Below are positions 27,301 through 36,753 of a stretch of DNA of 64,000 nt, piece by piece. The position numbers and the translations under genes are program-made. The stretch spans positions 1 to 64,000 of the forward strand of contig NZ_JABSPA010000006.1 of NCBI RefSeq assembly GCF_013214175.1, given 5' to 3'. The notes under the pieces are model-generated. The model worked only from the letters and a program-made list of their open reading frames with translations, ran no database searches and had not been told where the DNA came from. Numbering within the stretch: position 1 is the first letter of the stretch; the number at the start of each line of letters is the position of its first letter. This DNA is from Colwellia sp. (lineage in GTDB: Bacteria > Pseudomonadota > Gammaproteobacteria > Enterobacterales > Alteromonadaceae).

Positions 27301-27950
27301 TTTTTAAGTAACTTAAGGAAACCTTCCCATGCTGAGCTATCAACCACTTTATGGCTATCTTGGGTGGTATATCGGCCGGCAGTATCAATTAATACCGCAT
27401 CATTAGTAAACCACCAATCACAATTTCGGGTGCCGCCCACGCCTTGTAAAGCGCCTTTACCGAACTGCTCAGCAAGAGGAAAATCTAAACTAGAATTCAC
27501 TAACGCAGTGGTTTTTCCTGAGCCTGGCGGACCAATAATAATGTACCAAGGTAATTCATATAACGCAGACTTAGCACCACTGCCATTAAAGTTGAGCTTT
27601 TTAAGGGTTGTTAATGCTTGTGTAAAACGTTCGCTCATCTGGGTCATTTCATCAGATTTTTGCTCGCTAATTATATCGCCTGCAGAGTCTTCTTGAGCGC
27701 TTTGTAAGTCATTAACTAGGTTGTTATTACTTTGTTTTTCTTGGTGCTGAATTCTTAAGTTATTGATGCCCCACAATAATGACATCACTAAAATAGTGAT
27801 TAATCGTGCGCTTTCTGACTGTAACGGTGCACTATTGTCTTCACCAAATTTAAACGCTGGGCCAATAAACCAAATAAGTAACGCTAAGATGATTAAACCA
27901 AAAGCGGAGATGACAATTCTATTTTTAAAAAAAGCTATGATATTTTTCAT
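24390..27950 (-). CDS. tssM: TssM (IcmF), inner-membrane T6SS protein
   Basis: 1186 aa, normal length. Two N-terminal transmembrane helices (about 10-30 and 48-65), a cytoplasmic NTPase domain with intact Walker A GPPGSGKTT at 140-148 and a VLIDTAGRY Walker B near 183, a third transmembrane helix near 455-475, then a long periplasmic domain that contacts TssJ. TssM with TssL and TssJ forms the trans-envelope complex. The intact Walker A suggests NTP binding matters here, unlike in some TssM proteins that have lost it. It lies between tssL and tagF. Confidence 0.96.
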   Translation of the reverse strand: MKNIIAFFKNRIVISAFGLIILALLIWFIGPAFKFGEDNSAPLQSESARLITILVMSLLWGINNLRIQHQEKQSNNNLVNDLQSAQEDSAGDIISEQKSDEMTQMSERFTQALTTLKKLNFNGSGAKSALYELPWYIIIGPPGSGKTTALVNSSLDFPLAEQFGKGALQGVGGTRNCDWWFTNDAVLIDTAGRYTTQDSHKVVDSSAWEGFLKLLKKHRRRRPINGAIVAISIQELLTQTEEERAKHAKIIRTRIDELMEKLEVRFPVYLMFTKCDLVSGFSEFFEDLGKEEREQVFGISLPDSPEPSKAPDFAKLSQEYKNIIKGLYQRVLFRVHNERDIKRRSAIQGFPQQMENLQEMVDSFVQQTFVQNRFSLQPYLRGVYFTSGTQDGTPIDRLMASVSSNFGFANTGNNSALQQGKSYFLGKLFKDVIFTESELVGANRFYEKVIKWGQRAAYTTMAAISVALVVMWTGAYSQHGTYMHEVEGYVAEYQEQVKNQSRWSSDIRNTLPTLNALAKASIVYDQDQNPWLNSLGMYDTSVDEAANEAYQSHLTHVFYPKLIKYVEIHLKGSGSNEQLYSAFRTYIMFNKLEHMDRKLVEEWFLNKWQDEFSQQRDNKQALEAHLTALLALTIRPAELNKSLVVSTRQRLLRMPISQRIYQRIRTTAEYAQPINMLAEMGGAVQDSYRVSPAIEAKLTIPMLFTKASYDEIDFSADSDFIVSIANERWLLHDEAKQEVAFISDDLDDISKKVKALYLADYNKHWQQIYDALNIKPVKNILQTSNLLSSFADPIYSPIVAILNVTSSNTQLSSQTAANLSDDNTTGIAGGLADFAASKTKWTSVDKRYRSINVLLRESKKQPAAINTALLKISQLQEMVNSISLASDPSRKAFKLVKARYQNGADNAITALHSYAKNMPKPVKRWLTSLADETWRVILRSAHQHINNEWRNTVYQPYMNSIEGRYPVAKNSDNDIALFDFVAFFKPNGTVDTFYQENVKPFITTRRGWKNKTIDKYNLGLSKATLRQIQRALEIKKVLFRENAETPSLGFSLKPNAMPKNNVRFMLEVGANRITYSHGPKFWKTLKWSADSEQSRVRIVFEDLNEQQHSETFEGPWAWFRLLAQSKLTKTSESSTYLVTYAISNNSDDERQSFDARHTISYKIKAKSVNNPFEKQLLSLFKCPERI

Positions 27951-28024
27951 TAAATACTCAGATAATTTTTTAAACTACTTACTTATAACGACTTAACTAA
28001 ACGACTTACTTATTAGCGACTTAT

Positions 28025-28951
28025 TTATTGTGAGTTAGCTGCTGGTAAATCTTTTGCTACTTGGTTATTTTCGCTTTTGATCTCAGTTAGCTGCTGACTT
28101 ACTGAGTCTGAGGATTGATCTAACCAATACCTAAAGCCAGAGTAAGTTAACGCCATTAGCCCAACGACCACACTGGCAACAACCCACATGGGTACATAGT
28201 TTGAAAGGGTATTTTTAGAGTTAGCTAAGCCTTGCCAACAAGGTGATAACGAGCGTTCATACTCACCTCGGTAGCTACGAATGATATGAAATAAGTCATC
28301 ACGTAATTGTTCTAATTGATCTCTGCCGCGAGCGATAACCCGATACTTTCCTTCATAGCCTAAGCTCAGGCAAATATAAATCAGTTCAAGTGCATCAATA
28401 TTTTCCGCAGGGCTATTGCGTAGACGATCTAAAATGGCAAAAAATTTCTCACCACCAGCGGTTTCTTTATGAAATATACCGAGCAGAGTTCTTTGATTCC
28501 AAGCACTTTCAGCGCCCCAAGGGGTATTTAATACCGCCTCATCTAAGATGGTACAAAGTAGGTAACGAGCGATCATGACAGTATCTTCTTTAACACCAGC
28601 ATTTCTAGCCTTGATATCAAAGGCTTTTATTTCTCGATCAAGTTGTTGATGCAAACTACCGACATTGGGGTGACTGAGTGATTCACGCGTTTTTGAAAAT
28701 ACCGCTAATAAGGTAGCTGCAGCATTCACTAACGGGTTTAAGCCACAAGTAGTAGAGAAATCATCGGGCACATTAGCTCTTACCCTGCTCACAGGTTGAG
28801 CTTGCTGAGGCTGATACGGTTGCTGCATCGGCGCAGGCTGTGACGCTTGATTACTGGGTGCACGGCCACCGGGCATTGGACGAACTACCGTACCATCACC
28901 TCGGTTAATGGGTTGTCTAAATACCGTTTTATCTGGATTATCAACTGACAT
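28025..28951 (-). CDS. tssL: TssL (DotU family), inner-membrane T6SS protein with phospho-motif tail
   Basis: 308 aa from the ATG at 28951, preferred because the AAGGA ribosome site lies 6 nt before it; it directly abuts the alternative ATG at 28957. Residues 1-55 are a disordered Pro/Gln-rich tail beginning SVDNPDKTVFRQP, with Thr9 in the same TVFR context as the kinase tail and a second, weaker match (GTVVRP) at Thr21. The DotU domain spans about 60-230 (LLCTILDEAVLNTPWG, ETAGGEKFF, LGYEGKYR) and one transmembrane helix lies near 255-275. The periplasmic end is short, with no OmpA-type peptidoglycan-binding domain. In Agrobacterium, phosphorylated Thr14 of TssL recruits the FHA protein; this tail looks like the equivalent. 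Confidence 0.95.
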   Translation of the reverse strand: MSVDNPDKTVFRQPINRGDGTVVRPMPGGRAPSNQASQPAPMQQPYQPQQAQPVSRVRANVPDDFSTTCGLNPLVNAAATLLAVFSKTRESLSHPNVGSLHQQLDREIKAFDIKARNAGVKEDTVMIARYLLCTILDEAVLNTPWGAESAWNQRTLLGIFHKETAGGEKFFAILDRLRNSPAENIDALELIYICLSLGYEGKYRVIARGRDQLEQLRDDLFHIIRSYRGEYERSLSPCWQGLANSKNTLSNYVPMWVVASVVVGLMALTYSGFRYWLDQSSDSVSQQLTEIKSENNQVAKDLPAANSQ

Positions 28952-28975
28952 CTTCATTCCTTTGAGGTAAGTGAG

Positions 28976-30310
28976 TTACTGGCGTATAGACCAAAGCTCA
29001 AGTTCTAGCTCTGGATAGTCAGCACCGATATGGAAGGCGAAGCCGCCTGAGTGGCTGAGCTCTTTCCAGAAGTCATTATTTCGTTCAAGCTCAAAGTAAC
29101 AATAACCGGCATGATAAGGGATTTGCCTTGGTGCAACCGGTAAAGGTTTCAGTGGAATACCCGGCATTGCCGCATTCACTAATTGGCGAATACGTTCAAC
29201 AGGACCCACTTTAACCGTGGCAGGAAATTGATTGCGTAAATTATTTTCTGGTATTGCCGCACGTACCGCTAAGACAAAAACACCTGAGCTAAGTAAACTT
29301 CTATCGGTAATTTGCGCCACTCTAATGCCAAACTTCTTCTCAACTAGCGGCATTGATACTGCAGTTTGCTCATAAACCATGCTTAAACATTGTCTTAATG
29401 AGGTCATTACCGGGGTAAATGTTTGCTGCAAATTTCCATGTAAGTAAGCACCAAAGCTTGGTGGTCTTTTAGTTTCAGTAACAAAGGTAGAAAACTCGCC
29501 GACCATTTGCACTAGCTCTGTGTATAGCTCGAGCGGGTGCAAAGTTTGCAGTTTTGATAGATGTGCAGCCAAAGGCTCTAATCGATTGATCATTTGCAAC
29601 ATCATATAGTCAGCAATTTCGGCGGTACCACCACGCTGAGTATCCGCTAAACGACCGGCAATTGATTCACCGCGATGATGTAATAAACCAACCAGTTCGG
29701 TTAAGAATCCTGATAATTTTGCCGTGGTTGAGCAATCTAGACATGAAGGAATATAATTATCATCAAGTAAGACGTTTTTATCTTCTCGGGTTTCAACAAT
29801 TTTTAATAAAGCGATAGTGGCATAACCACTTAAATCATCAGAGCCCAGTAATAACCTTAATCTAGGTTTGCCAACAGCAATATCTAATGATTCACCACCA
29901 TCAAAAGTAACATCTCTAATAGCCTGTTTGGAAGAATAGTAGCGAGCTAAACCTTGTGATTCATCATTAGATAAAATCTCAAGTGCTCCTGGACGCTTAA
30001 CAGGTATCGCAAGATAAACTATCTGATTAGTAGTATTTTCAGGTACTTCAAATACGTCTGGACGATCGTTATGATCAGGAAAGCTAAAGGGCGTACCATC
30101 GGGGAAAATACCCGAAGATCTTATTAGCGATATTTTCCCTAATTTCAATAGTTCTTGGTCTAAATCCAGTTGATTAATACCCCAAGCATAAGCTCCCATT
30201 GCTGAGCATTTACCCTGAATATACCTTTCTAAGTAACGTTCCTGCTGCTGGAAATGGTGCGGATTTAAGAACATCCCTTCTGACCAAACTACTTTACTAT
30301 CTAATGACAT
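28976..30310 (-). CDS. tssK: TssK, T6SS baseplate adaptor
   Basis: 444 aa, the usual length. The N-terminus VVWSEGMFLNPHHFQQQERY is the family hallmark, and the rest follows the TssK pattern to the C-terminal receptor domain ending LELELWSIRQ. TssK trimers connect the TssEFG baseplate to TssL/TssM in the membrane. It lies 24 bp upstream of tssL. Confidence 0.96.
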   Translation of the reverse strand: MSLDSKVVWSEGMFLNPHHFQQQERYLERYIQGKCSAMGAYAWGINQLDLDQELLKLGKISLIRSSGIFPDGTPFSFPDHNDRPDVFEVPENTTNQIVYLAIPVKRPGALEILSNDESQGLARYYSSKQAIRDVTFDGGESLDIAVGKPRLRLLLGSDDLSGYATIALLKIVETREDKNVLLDDNYIPSCLDCSTTAKLSGFLTELVGLLHHRGESIAGRLADTQRGGTAEIADYMMLQMINRLEPLAAHLSKLQTLHPLELYTELVQMVGEFSTFVTETKRPPSFGAYLHGNLQQTFTPVMTSLRQCLSMVYEQTAVSMPLVEKKFGIRVAQITDRSLLSSGVFVLAVRAAIPENNLRNQFPATVKVGPVERIRQLVNAAMPGIPLKPLPVAPRQIPYHAGYCYFELERNNDFWKELSHSGGFAFHIGADYPELELELWSIRQ

Positions 30311-30407
30311 AAGATCCCGCTAATTTATTATTATTCCATTTACTTCAATTAGTCTTCACTGGTGACTTATAATTTGTCCGCCAGTGAAGCTGATTTCTTT
30401 AAGGTGA

Positions 30408-30977
30408 TTACTTTAAAACAATCATCTTATTTTCAAACAGTTGTACCTTAGCCGTTGAACTAACTACGTTAGTTTCTGCCACAGGTATAATGACTTTATA
30501 TTTGGCATCTTCATATTGAAGAAACTCAGCGTATAAACCGATATATTTTGTGCCCTTACTTAAGACAAATCTGGCCGTACTATCTTCACTAGGCTGAATT
30601 GGCTTTAACGACTGTTGGGTAATCATAGTTTTACCTAATACCTCTGAGTCTCTTTCATATAAGTCGATAAAGTTAGCGTTTTCAAAAGCCTTGGTAGACT
30701 TTAATTCATACATTCTGATAATGAGTGGCGATGATACTTTGCTGTCATCCGGGTTGACACTTTTGTCTACCACAAAGCTCAATTGTAAATCGGTATCAAG
30801 GTCTAAGAAACCACCAACTTTACTGTTTACTGACGTACATGATGCAAGTGAAAAAGCCATTGCTGCTATCGCAATTACCTTAGCCAACTTGAGCTTACCG
30901 AAAGTAAATTTTCCGAAAGTTAGGTTGCTGATATAACATTTACTTAAATTAAGTGTACTGAAATTAAATCTGCTCAT
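30408..30977 (-). CDS. tssJ: TssJ, outer-membrane T6SS lipoprotein
   Basis: 189 aa with the lipobox LASC (Cys at about 47), then a transthyretin-like beta sandwich with SPLIIRMYELKS and the C-terminal KVQLFENKMIVLK strand typical of TssJ/VasD. TssJ anchors the TssM periplasmic domain to the outer membrane. The N-region before the hydrophobic core is unusually long and contains small repeats (NLTFGKFTFGKLKLAK), so the true start may lie further in; I keep the upstream ATG because a CGGAA site precedes it. It follows tagH by 14 bp. Confidence 0.92.
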   Translation of the reverse strand: MSRFNFSTLNLSKCYISNLTFGKFTFGKLKLAKVIAIAAMAFSLASCTSVNSKVGGFLDLDTDLQLSFVVDKSVNPDDSKVSSPLIIRMYELKSTKAFENANFIDLYERDSEVLGKTMITQQSLKPIQPSEDSTARFVLSKGTKYIGLYAEFLQYEDAKYKVIIPVAETNVVSSTAKVQLFENKMIVLK

Positions 30978-30991
30978 TATTTTTCCGTAAA

Positions 30992-32767
30992 TTAGTTAAT
31001 AGATTCATCGTTGTTACTGTCATTGTTAGTATCATTTGGCGATAACCTAGCGCTGATTAAACGCTGCATTTGATCTTCATAAGCTTGCACAAAGTCATAG
31101 CCAAATAAATGTTGAAAAGAATCATCAAGGTTTTCAACTAAGCCTTGGTGATATTCCTTATAGGCTGACCAACGCTTACTTTTTTGCCCTAGGCTTAGCA
31201 AACTTGAACTCTTGTATTTTTCAAAACGGCTTTCTAAATTACTGGGATCAAATCTTTCTATCATACCTCTAAATGCAGCTTGCATACCGGCAATTACCGC
31301 CACCTGGTGCTCGGCAATACCTTGAAAACCTTCTCTTACCGCAGCAACTGGCGTTTTATAAGCATTGTTCTCTTTGATGAACATATTTTCCATAGCATCA
31401 TCGATATTGGCAGAGAATTTTAATGGGTTGTTTTCAACAGATTGAATGGTAGTAACATTGATGCGAAATTCTTCTTTAATTTTCTTTCTAAATTTTAATA
31501 CCCGCATCATGCCTTGCATGGTTTCGCGCATTAACAGTCCAACAGTGTCATTGATTTCTGCCACTTTCTTATCGTCTAAATTCCACTTACCAAGACCCAT
31601 GGAATTAACAACAGTTTGTGTTTCAGTACTACCACTTGCTGGTGAACTTGGCACACCAGATACTGATTGCACTTGCAACAATTGCTGTTTCAATTGCGCC
31701 ACTTCAAGCTGTAATTGTTGGTTCTTTAATTCGAGCGCGGCATAAGCGACAGCGCTATGCTGACTAGTTGCTACCGGCGTAGGTTCATGAAGCGCATTAG
31801 TTTGCAGCTCTGGTGCGGCAACAGGCTTTGCTGTAACTATTGGCGCTGCAAAAGCTTGTGGTGCGGCTACTGGCGTTGGTGCAGGTATTGGTGCAGATAT
31901 TGGTGTTTCAAACGGTGAACTTGCCCCAGAGATTGGCGCCATAGCAGGGGGGAAATCAGCAAGCAGGTCATCATCATCCCAATCATCAGGAATTAAGCCT
32001 GCTTCTTGGTTGGCCTTAGGCCAACTAATTGCATCTGTGGCAGCATTGTTACTTTCAATTGAGGTACTTGTTGCTGCGGTAAAGTTATCTGCAGTAATGC
32101 TCTCTGTAGAGAAAGCATCTGCTGAAAAACTATCAAGGCTATTTATTGGCTGGGCAAAAGGATCACTGGCTGATTGTGCGCTGTCTAATAATTCAAGTGG
32201 GTCAATTTGTTCGGCGTCAAACGCTGACAGTGGATTATTAATCGAACTACTCTGCTGAATACCTGAAGCAAATGGATCACTACTAGCTGAGGAAAAAGGA
32301 TCATTACCTGATGATGTTTGAGAGAAAAAATCATCTTGTCCTGCGGTTGGAGCACTTATATCTGAGAAACCAGAAAAGTCTGCAAAAGGATCGCTACTAC
32401 TATTAGTGTTAGTCGCACTTTGGAAGATATCTGCGTTAGCCATCTCGTTGGGGATATTAGCGATAAATTCATAATCACTGATGGTAAAACGGTCACCATC
32501 GTTTAAGCCAACTTGATTACCATTACCAATGGGCTCAGCTGCGCCATTAAGAAAGGTACCATTGGTACTTAAATCTGTGAGAAAATATTGCTCTGCGACA
32601 CAAGCTATTTTGGCATGAACAGATGACATATATTTATTAGGATCATCTAGTACCCAGAGGTTATTGCTGCCGCGTCCTAGCGTACCACCAGCTTCAGGAA
32701 ATGTATGGCTTGATTTGCCTACATCAACATTACTTGGTGAGTTAATAATGGTTATTTCAATTGCCAT
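30992..32767 (-). CDS. tagH: TagH/Fha, FHA-domain T6SS activator, first gene of the minus arm
   Basis: 591 aa from the ATG at 32767, chosen because AAGGA lies 8 nt upstream; a start 14 codons earlier has no site. Residues about 20-95 are an FHA domain (GGTLGRGSNN, MSSVHAKI, LTDLSTNGTFLNG) that binds phosphothreonine. The middle (110-400) is low complexity with repeated DPFA/DPFS units and Pro/Ala runs; the C-terminal 190 residues match the T6SS TagH C-terminal domain (LLMRETMQGMMRVLKFR, NNPLKFS). It reads the PpkA/PppA phosphorylation state. Likely ligands are the TVFR threonines in the kinase tail and in TssL. Confidence 0.93.
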   Translation of the reverse strand: MAIEITIINSPSNVDVGKSSHTFPEAGGTLGRGSNNLWVLDDPNKYMSSVHAKIACVAEQYFLTDLSTNGTFLNGAAEPIGNGNQVGLNDGDRFTISDYEFIANIPNEMANADIFQSATNTNSSSDPFADFSGFSDISAPTAGQDDFFSQTSSGNDPFSSASSDPFASGIQQSSSINNPLSAFDAEQIDPLELLDSAQSASDPFAQPINSLDSFSADAFSTESITADNFTAATSTSIESNNAATDAISWPKANQEAGLIPDDWDDDDLLADFPPAMAPISGASSPFETPISAPIPAPTPVAAPQAFAAPIVTAKPVAAPELQTNALHEPTPVATSQHSAVAYAALELKNQQLQLEVAQLKQQLLQVQSVSGVPSSPASGSTETQTVVNSMGLGKWNLDDKKVAEINDTVGLLMRETMQGMMRVLKFRKKIKEEFRINVTTIQSVENNPLKFSANIDDAMENMFIKENNAYKTPVAAVREGFQGIAEHQVAVIAGMQAAFRGMIERFDPSNLESRFEKYKSSSLLSLGQKSKRWSAYKEYHQGLVENLDDSFQHLFGYDFVQAYEDQMQRLISARLSPNDTNNDSNNDESIN

Positions 32768-33265
32768 AAGATCATTCCTTGATAAGGGAACCTCATCATC
32801 ATTAATCAAAGAACATCATGTTCTTACTTCTATCGTTAAGTTATTGATTCAATTTCCGCAATAAAGTTAGGCTTATAAAGTCAAATAAAGTTCAGGATAA
32901 AACCCTGTTTTCATAGGCTTTAGCACCTAATATTAATAAAACCTCCCAGTAAAAGAACCGATAAATTTGCAAGTCATGTTACAGATGATTAATGATAAAA
33001 GCTATCAAAATTAACATCGAAAAGCCAATGTTTAACTTAATATTTACTTAAGCAAGTATTCCAAGATAAACTTCTCTAAACCCCTACTTTAATGATTGTT
33101 TTACAGTCAATTAATGTTTTTTTCGAGAGTTAATTGAAACAGCTGGTTAACAATGTAATCAGGCTGTTAATAATTATTTATCGGGGCTATTGCAAATAAA
33201 GCCATTCCATAATAATCTTCTCAGTAAGAAGGACTAAAAATAATAATACGGAGATTACAAATTCA
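32768..33265. promoter_or_regulatory. Divergent promoter region between the two T6SS arms
   Basis: 498 bp of AT-rich sequence between tagH (minus) and tssA (plus), with no ORF. It must drive both operons. I looked for a sigma-54 pattern (TGGCAC-N5-TTGC) and found no acceptable match in either direction. Only weak sigma-70-like hexamers are present, so I place no promoter. Confidence 0.6.
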
Positions 33266-34393
33266 ATGCCCTCACCCGCACTAATTGATATTCCAGCCAT
33301 GCTAGCCCCTATTGAGGGAGAGCTTAGCGTTGGTAATGATCTTCGTCTTGACACTGCTCACTCATCCGATTACTCGCAAATAAAAGATGCTAGGCGCGCC
33401 GCCCGTGATGCCGAACGCAATAATATGTTTGATGGTGATAGCACAGAAGCAAATGAACAGTGGCAGAAGATTTTTTTATTAGCACCTAAAGTTATAGCAA
33501 CCCAAGCTAAAGATGTTGAGCTTGCCTGCTGGCTTACCGAGGCTTTAGTGCGTAAGTCTGGCTTCCAAGGCCTTAAAGATGGCTTTAGCTTAATTAGACA
33601 ATTAATTGAAAACTTCTGGGAGCAAGGTTTATACCCAGTAGAAGATGAAGATGGTATTGAAACCCGTGTTGCCCCTATCGCCGGCTTAAATGGTGAAGGT
33701 GCAGACGGTGTGTTATTAAGTCCTATCCGCAATTCATTTATCACTGAAGACGCTTCTTATGAGCCCTATAGTTTATGGCAATACCAACAAGCCATAGACA
33801 TTAGTCGCCTTTCTGATGAGCGCAAACAGCACGATCAAATAGAACGTATTGGCTTTTCAATGGAAAATATTGATAAAGCTGTCGCGAATTCGTCAAGCGA
33901 ATACTACAGCAACTTATATCAAGACATTGAAGTTTGCTTAACTGAATATCAAGCAATAGATAAGCTGTTAACCGAATTTTGTGGCAGCCATGAAGCACCA
34001 CCAAGCAGTAAAATAATTGAACTTCTTCAAGATGCTAAAGGCGCTATTAACCATATAGCTAAAGCAAAGCTACCTATTATCACCGACACCAGTGATGTCG
34101 ATGAAGAAAGTGACAGCGAGCAATTAGATGAACAAGCAACAAGCTCAGCCGCTAGCCAAAACAGTGCCGTAACTAACGCATTAAATTCTCGAGATGATGC
34201 TTTCAAACAATTAAACACCATTGCTGAATATTTTAAGAAAACAGAACCACATTCACCCATCTCGTATATGTTAACGAAAACGGTGAAGTGGGGGAATATG
34301 CCACTTGAAGAGCTGATGAAAGAGCTTATTCCAGACTCCTCTTCAAGAGATACTTATAGCTCCCTTACCGGAGTAGGTGTTGACGATTCATAG
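33266..34393 (+). CDS. tssA: TssA, T6SS assembly protein
   Basis: 375 aa. The N-terminal ImpA domain shows SEQW-like NEQWQKIFLLA, CWLTEALVRKSGFQGLKDG and FWEQGLYPVEDEDG with VAPIAGLNG, followed by an acidic linker near 270-300 and a short helical C-terminus ending in SYMLTKTVKWGNMPL. TssA primes baseplate and sheath polymerisation. A GGAGA site lies upstream. It heads the plus arm. Confidence 0.93.
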   Translation: MPSPALIDIPAMLAPIEGELSVGNDLRLDTAHSSDYSQIKDARRAARDAERNNMFDGDSTEANEQWQKIFLLAPKVIATQAKDVELACWLTEALVRKSGFQGLKDGFSLIRQLIENFWEQGLYPVEDEDGIETRVAPIAGLNGEGADGVLLSPIRNSFITEDASYEPYSLWQYQQAIDISRLSDERKQHDQIERIGFSMENIDKAVANSSSEYYSNLYQDIEVCLTEYQAIDKLLTEFCGSHEAPPSSKIIELLQDAKGAINHIAKAKLPIITDTSDVDEESDSEQLDEQATSSAASQNSAVTNALNSRDDAFKQLNTIAEYFKKTEPHSPISYMLTKTVKWGNMPLEELMKELIPDSSSRDTYSSLTGVGVDDS

Positions 34394-34411
34394 CGGACTT
34401 CACTTTGTCCG
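34394..34411 (+). promoter_or_regulatory. Small hairpin directly after tssA
   Basis: CGGAC / GTCCG stem with an 8-nt loop, starting next to the tssA stop, without a T tract. It could slow transcription or protect the 3' end of tssA mRNA ahead of tssB. Confidence 0.4.
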
Positions 34412-34488
34412 AGCAGGTAATGCGCGAACTAGTGCGAAAATATTGTCGCTAACTAGCAAACTTAATTTTTTATACACGGAGAAAAACC

Positions 34489-35010
34489 ATGGCGGAAAGT
34501 ATTCATAACAAACTGAAAAGAGTAAGGAAACCTCGTGTACACATTACTTATGATGTCGAAACGAATGGCGCAGTAGCTAAAAAGGATATCCCTTTTGTTA
34601 TGGGTGTCATGGGTGATTACTCTGGTGATAATACCAAAGATAAAAAGGCCTTAAAAGATAGAAAGTTTGCACAAATTGATCGTGACAATTTTAACGATAT
34701 CATGGCGAAAACAGCACCAAAATTAAATCTAAAAGTTGCTAATACTTTGGCGGATGATGGTAGTGAACTAGCTATTAACCTTGATTTTAATCATATGGAA
34801 GACTTTGAACCGCATAAAATTGTTGAGCAAGTTGAGCCGCTGAAAAAATTACTACAAACTCGTGATAGATTACGCGATTTATTAAGTAAAGCTGATCGCT
34901 CAGATGAGTTAGAGGATATCTTAGAAAATATTCTCAACAATACCGATGCGCTATCTTCTTTGTCTAGCGAATTAGGTGTCAACGCTGAAAACAATGAGGG
35001 AGATAAATAA
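34489..35010 (+). CDS. tssB: TssB (VipA), small sheath subunit
   Basis: 173 aa. [18 protein letters not shown] near the N-terminus, [12 protein letters not shown] and [13 protein letters not shown]-like sequence are diagnostic of TssB. It pairs with TssC to build the contractile sheath. GGAGA lies before the ATG, and its TAA overlaps the tssC1 ATG (TAATG). Confidence 0.96.
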   Translation: MAESIHNKLKRVRKPRVHITYDVETNGAVAKKDIPFVMGVMGDYSGDNTKDKKALKDRKFAQIDRDNFNDIMAKTAPKLNLKVANTLADDGSELAINLDFNHMEDFEPHKIVEQVEPLKKLLQTRDRLRDLLSKADRSDELEDILENILNNTDALSSLSSELGVNAENNEGDK

Positions 35011-36500
35011 TGTCTGCAGAAGAAACTTTATCCAGCCAAACAGAAACAACTGATGTACTAGAAGTGAGCTTTTTAGAACAAGCGATTAGTGCCACTAAGC
35101 AAACTCCAAGAGATGAGACCGAGGCGTTGTTAAAAACCCTTACTCAAGAAGCGCTGAATGGCACTGTAACTTGGGATAAGAGTTTAACGGTTACCATTAA
35201 TGCCGCTATTGACGCCATTGATGCCGCTTTGTCTAAGCAGCTTTCTGCCATCATGCAAGACCAAAAATTTAATAAATTGGAAGGTTCTTGGCGCGGTTTA
35301 CATCACACAGTGATGAACTCTGAAACTAGTTCACAATTAAAGATTCGTGTACTTAACATCACCAAAAAAGAAATTTATAAAGATCTTGAGAAAGCGGTTG
35401 AGTTTGATCAAAGCCAGACATTCAAGAAGATTTATGAAAGCGAATTTGGTACTGCCGGTGGTGAACCTTATGCAGCCTTAATTGGTGACTTTGAGTTTTC
35501 TTCTCACCCAAATGACATCGATTTATTATCAAATATTTCTAACATTGCCGCCGCAGGTTTTTGTCCATTCATTGCAGCAACAGCGCCAGAAATGTTTGGT
35601 TTTGAATCCTTTGCCGAACTTTCTAAGCCGCGTGATTTAGAAAAAATCTTTGACTCTGCCGAGTACATCAAATGGCGTAGCTTCCGTGATAGTGACGATT
35701 CTCGTTTTGTTACTTTAACTATGCCACGTGTGCTAGCCCGTCTACCTTATGGTCAAGATACCAAGCCAATTGAAGCCTTCAATTTTGAAGAAGGTACACT
35801 TGGCGAAGACGGTCTACAACGCCAAAGCAAGCATGACCATTATTGTTGGATGAATGCAGCTTACGCAATGGGCGCAACCCTAGCACGTTCATTTGCTGAA
35901 TATGGCTGGTGTACCAGCATTCGTGGCGCTGAAGGTGGTGGTAAAGTTGAAGGTTTACCAAGTCATACTTTTGTTAGTGATGATGGTGATATTGATCAAC
36001 AGTGTCCAACAGAAATTGGTATTACCGATCGTCGTGAAGCTGAGTTAAGTAAATTAGGTTTCTTACCACTATGTCATTATAAAAATACTGATTACGCGGT
36101 ATTCTTTGGTGCACAAACTACACAAAAACCGAAGAAGTTTGATGATCCAGATGTAACGGCTAACTATGAAATATCGGCTCGCTTACCTTATATCATGGCG
36201 ACTTCACGTATTGCACATTTCTTAAAAGTAATGGGTCGCGATAAAATTGGTTCATTTATTGAAGCTTCAGAAGCAGAAGAGTGGCTTAACAAGTGGATCA
36301 ATGGCTATGTAAATAATAGTGCTGATGCTAGTGCTGAAATGAAAGCACGTTACCCATTAAGAGAAGCGAAAGTGGAAGTAAAAGAAGTACCAGGTCAGCC
36401 AGGTGTTTATAGTGCTATTGCACATTTATGCCCTTGGTTACAAATGGAAGAGTTAAGTGCTTCCCTTAGACTAGTAGCGAAAATTCCAAAATCTAGTTAA
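35010..36500 (+). CDS. tssC: TssC1 (VipB), large sheath subunit
   Basis: 496 aa. [60 protein letters not shown] and [17 protein letters not shown] are canonical TssC motifs. This copy directly follows tssB and is the normal sheath partner. Downstream lies a 254-bp gap and then a second tssC-like gene. Confidence 0.96.
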   Translation: MSAEETLSSQTETTDVLEVSFLEQAISATKQTPRDETEALLKTLTQEALNGTVTWDKSLTVTINAAIDAIDAALSKQLSAIMQDQKFNKLEGSWRGLHHTVMNSETSSQLKIRVLNITKKEIYKDLEKAVEFDQSQTFKKIYESEFGTAGGEPYAALIGDFEFSSHPNDIDLLSNISNIAAAGFCPFIAATAPEMFGFESFAELSKPRDLEKIFDSAEYIKWRSFRDSDDSRFVTLTMPRVLARLPYGQDTKPIEAFNFEEGTLGEDGLQRQSKHDHYCWMNAAYAMGATLARSFAEYGWCTSIRGAEGGGKVEGLPSHTFVSDDGDIDQQCPTEIGITDRREAELSKLGFLPLCHYKNTDYAVFFGAQTTQKPKKFDDPDVTANYEISARLPYIMATSRIAHFLKVMGRDKIGSFIEASEAEEWLNKWINGYVNNSADASAEMKARYPLREAKVEVKEVPGQPGVYSAIAHLCPWLQMEELSASLRLVAKIPKSS

Positions 36501-36515
36501 TTGACCGCAGTAAAG

Positions 36516-36550
36516 TGATACCTATTGGCTGTTAAAGTCACTTGGTATCA
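36516..36550 (+). promoter_or_regulatory. Hairpin after tssC1
   Basis: TGATACC (36516-36522) pairs with GGTATCA (36544-36550), followed by TTTT, 16 bp after the tssC1 stop; AAGTGA and TCACTT offer an alternative stem. It may be an attenuator that sets sheath genes above the genes downstream. Confidence 0.5.
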
Positions 36551-36573
36551 TTTTGACTATGAGGGAATAAATA

Positions 36574-36753
36574 ATGAAGCAGGCTGCTGTTTTTGCCAAA
36601 CACACAAAAATATCGATTACGGTTGCGTTTTTTAAGCTGTCGTACTTTTGTTTTTCTGTACAGCGACAACCAGTTTCTGGGTTATTTATTTCCTCATTTA
36701 GCCAATCACTAAAACAATTTCACCCCCTCATTTTATTAGCAAAAAAGCTTTAA
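36574..36753 (+). CDS. Possible small protein between tssC1 and tssC2, 59 aa
   Basis: An ATG with GAGGGA 8 nt upstream opens a 59-codon frame that ends one base before the GTG of tssC2, which has no ribosome site of its own. The product is basic and moderately hydrophobic with no recognised motif. The ends of the frame lie within a 14-bp inverted repeat with one mismatch (GAGGGAATAAATAA near 36561 and TTATTTATTTCCTC near 36690), so this may instead be a folded RNA or small insertion. In many T6SS operons hcp occupies this position; this is not Hcp. Confidence 0.4.
   Translation: MKQAAVFAKHTKISITVAFFKLSYFCFSVQRQPVSGLFISSFSQSLKQFHPLILLAKKL

Noticed and set aside
32768-33265. Search for a sigma-54 promoter driving the T6SS arms
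   Set aside because: TTGC-like pieces exist (for example near 33190) but the -24 GG element is missing at the correct distance.
36574-36753. Considered as a truncated hcp
   Set aside because: No match to the Hcp beta-barrel pattern; the sequence is basic and hydrophobic.
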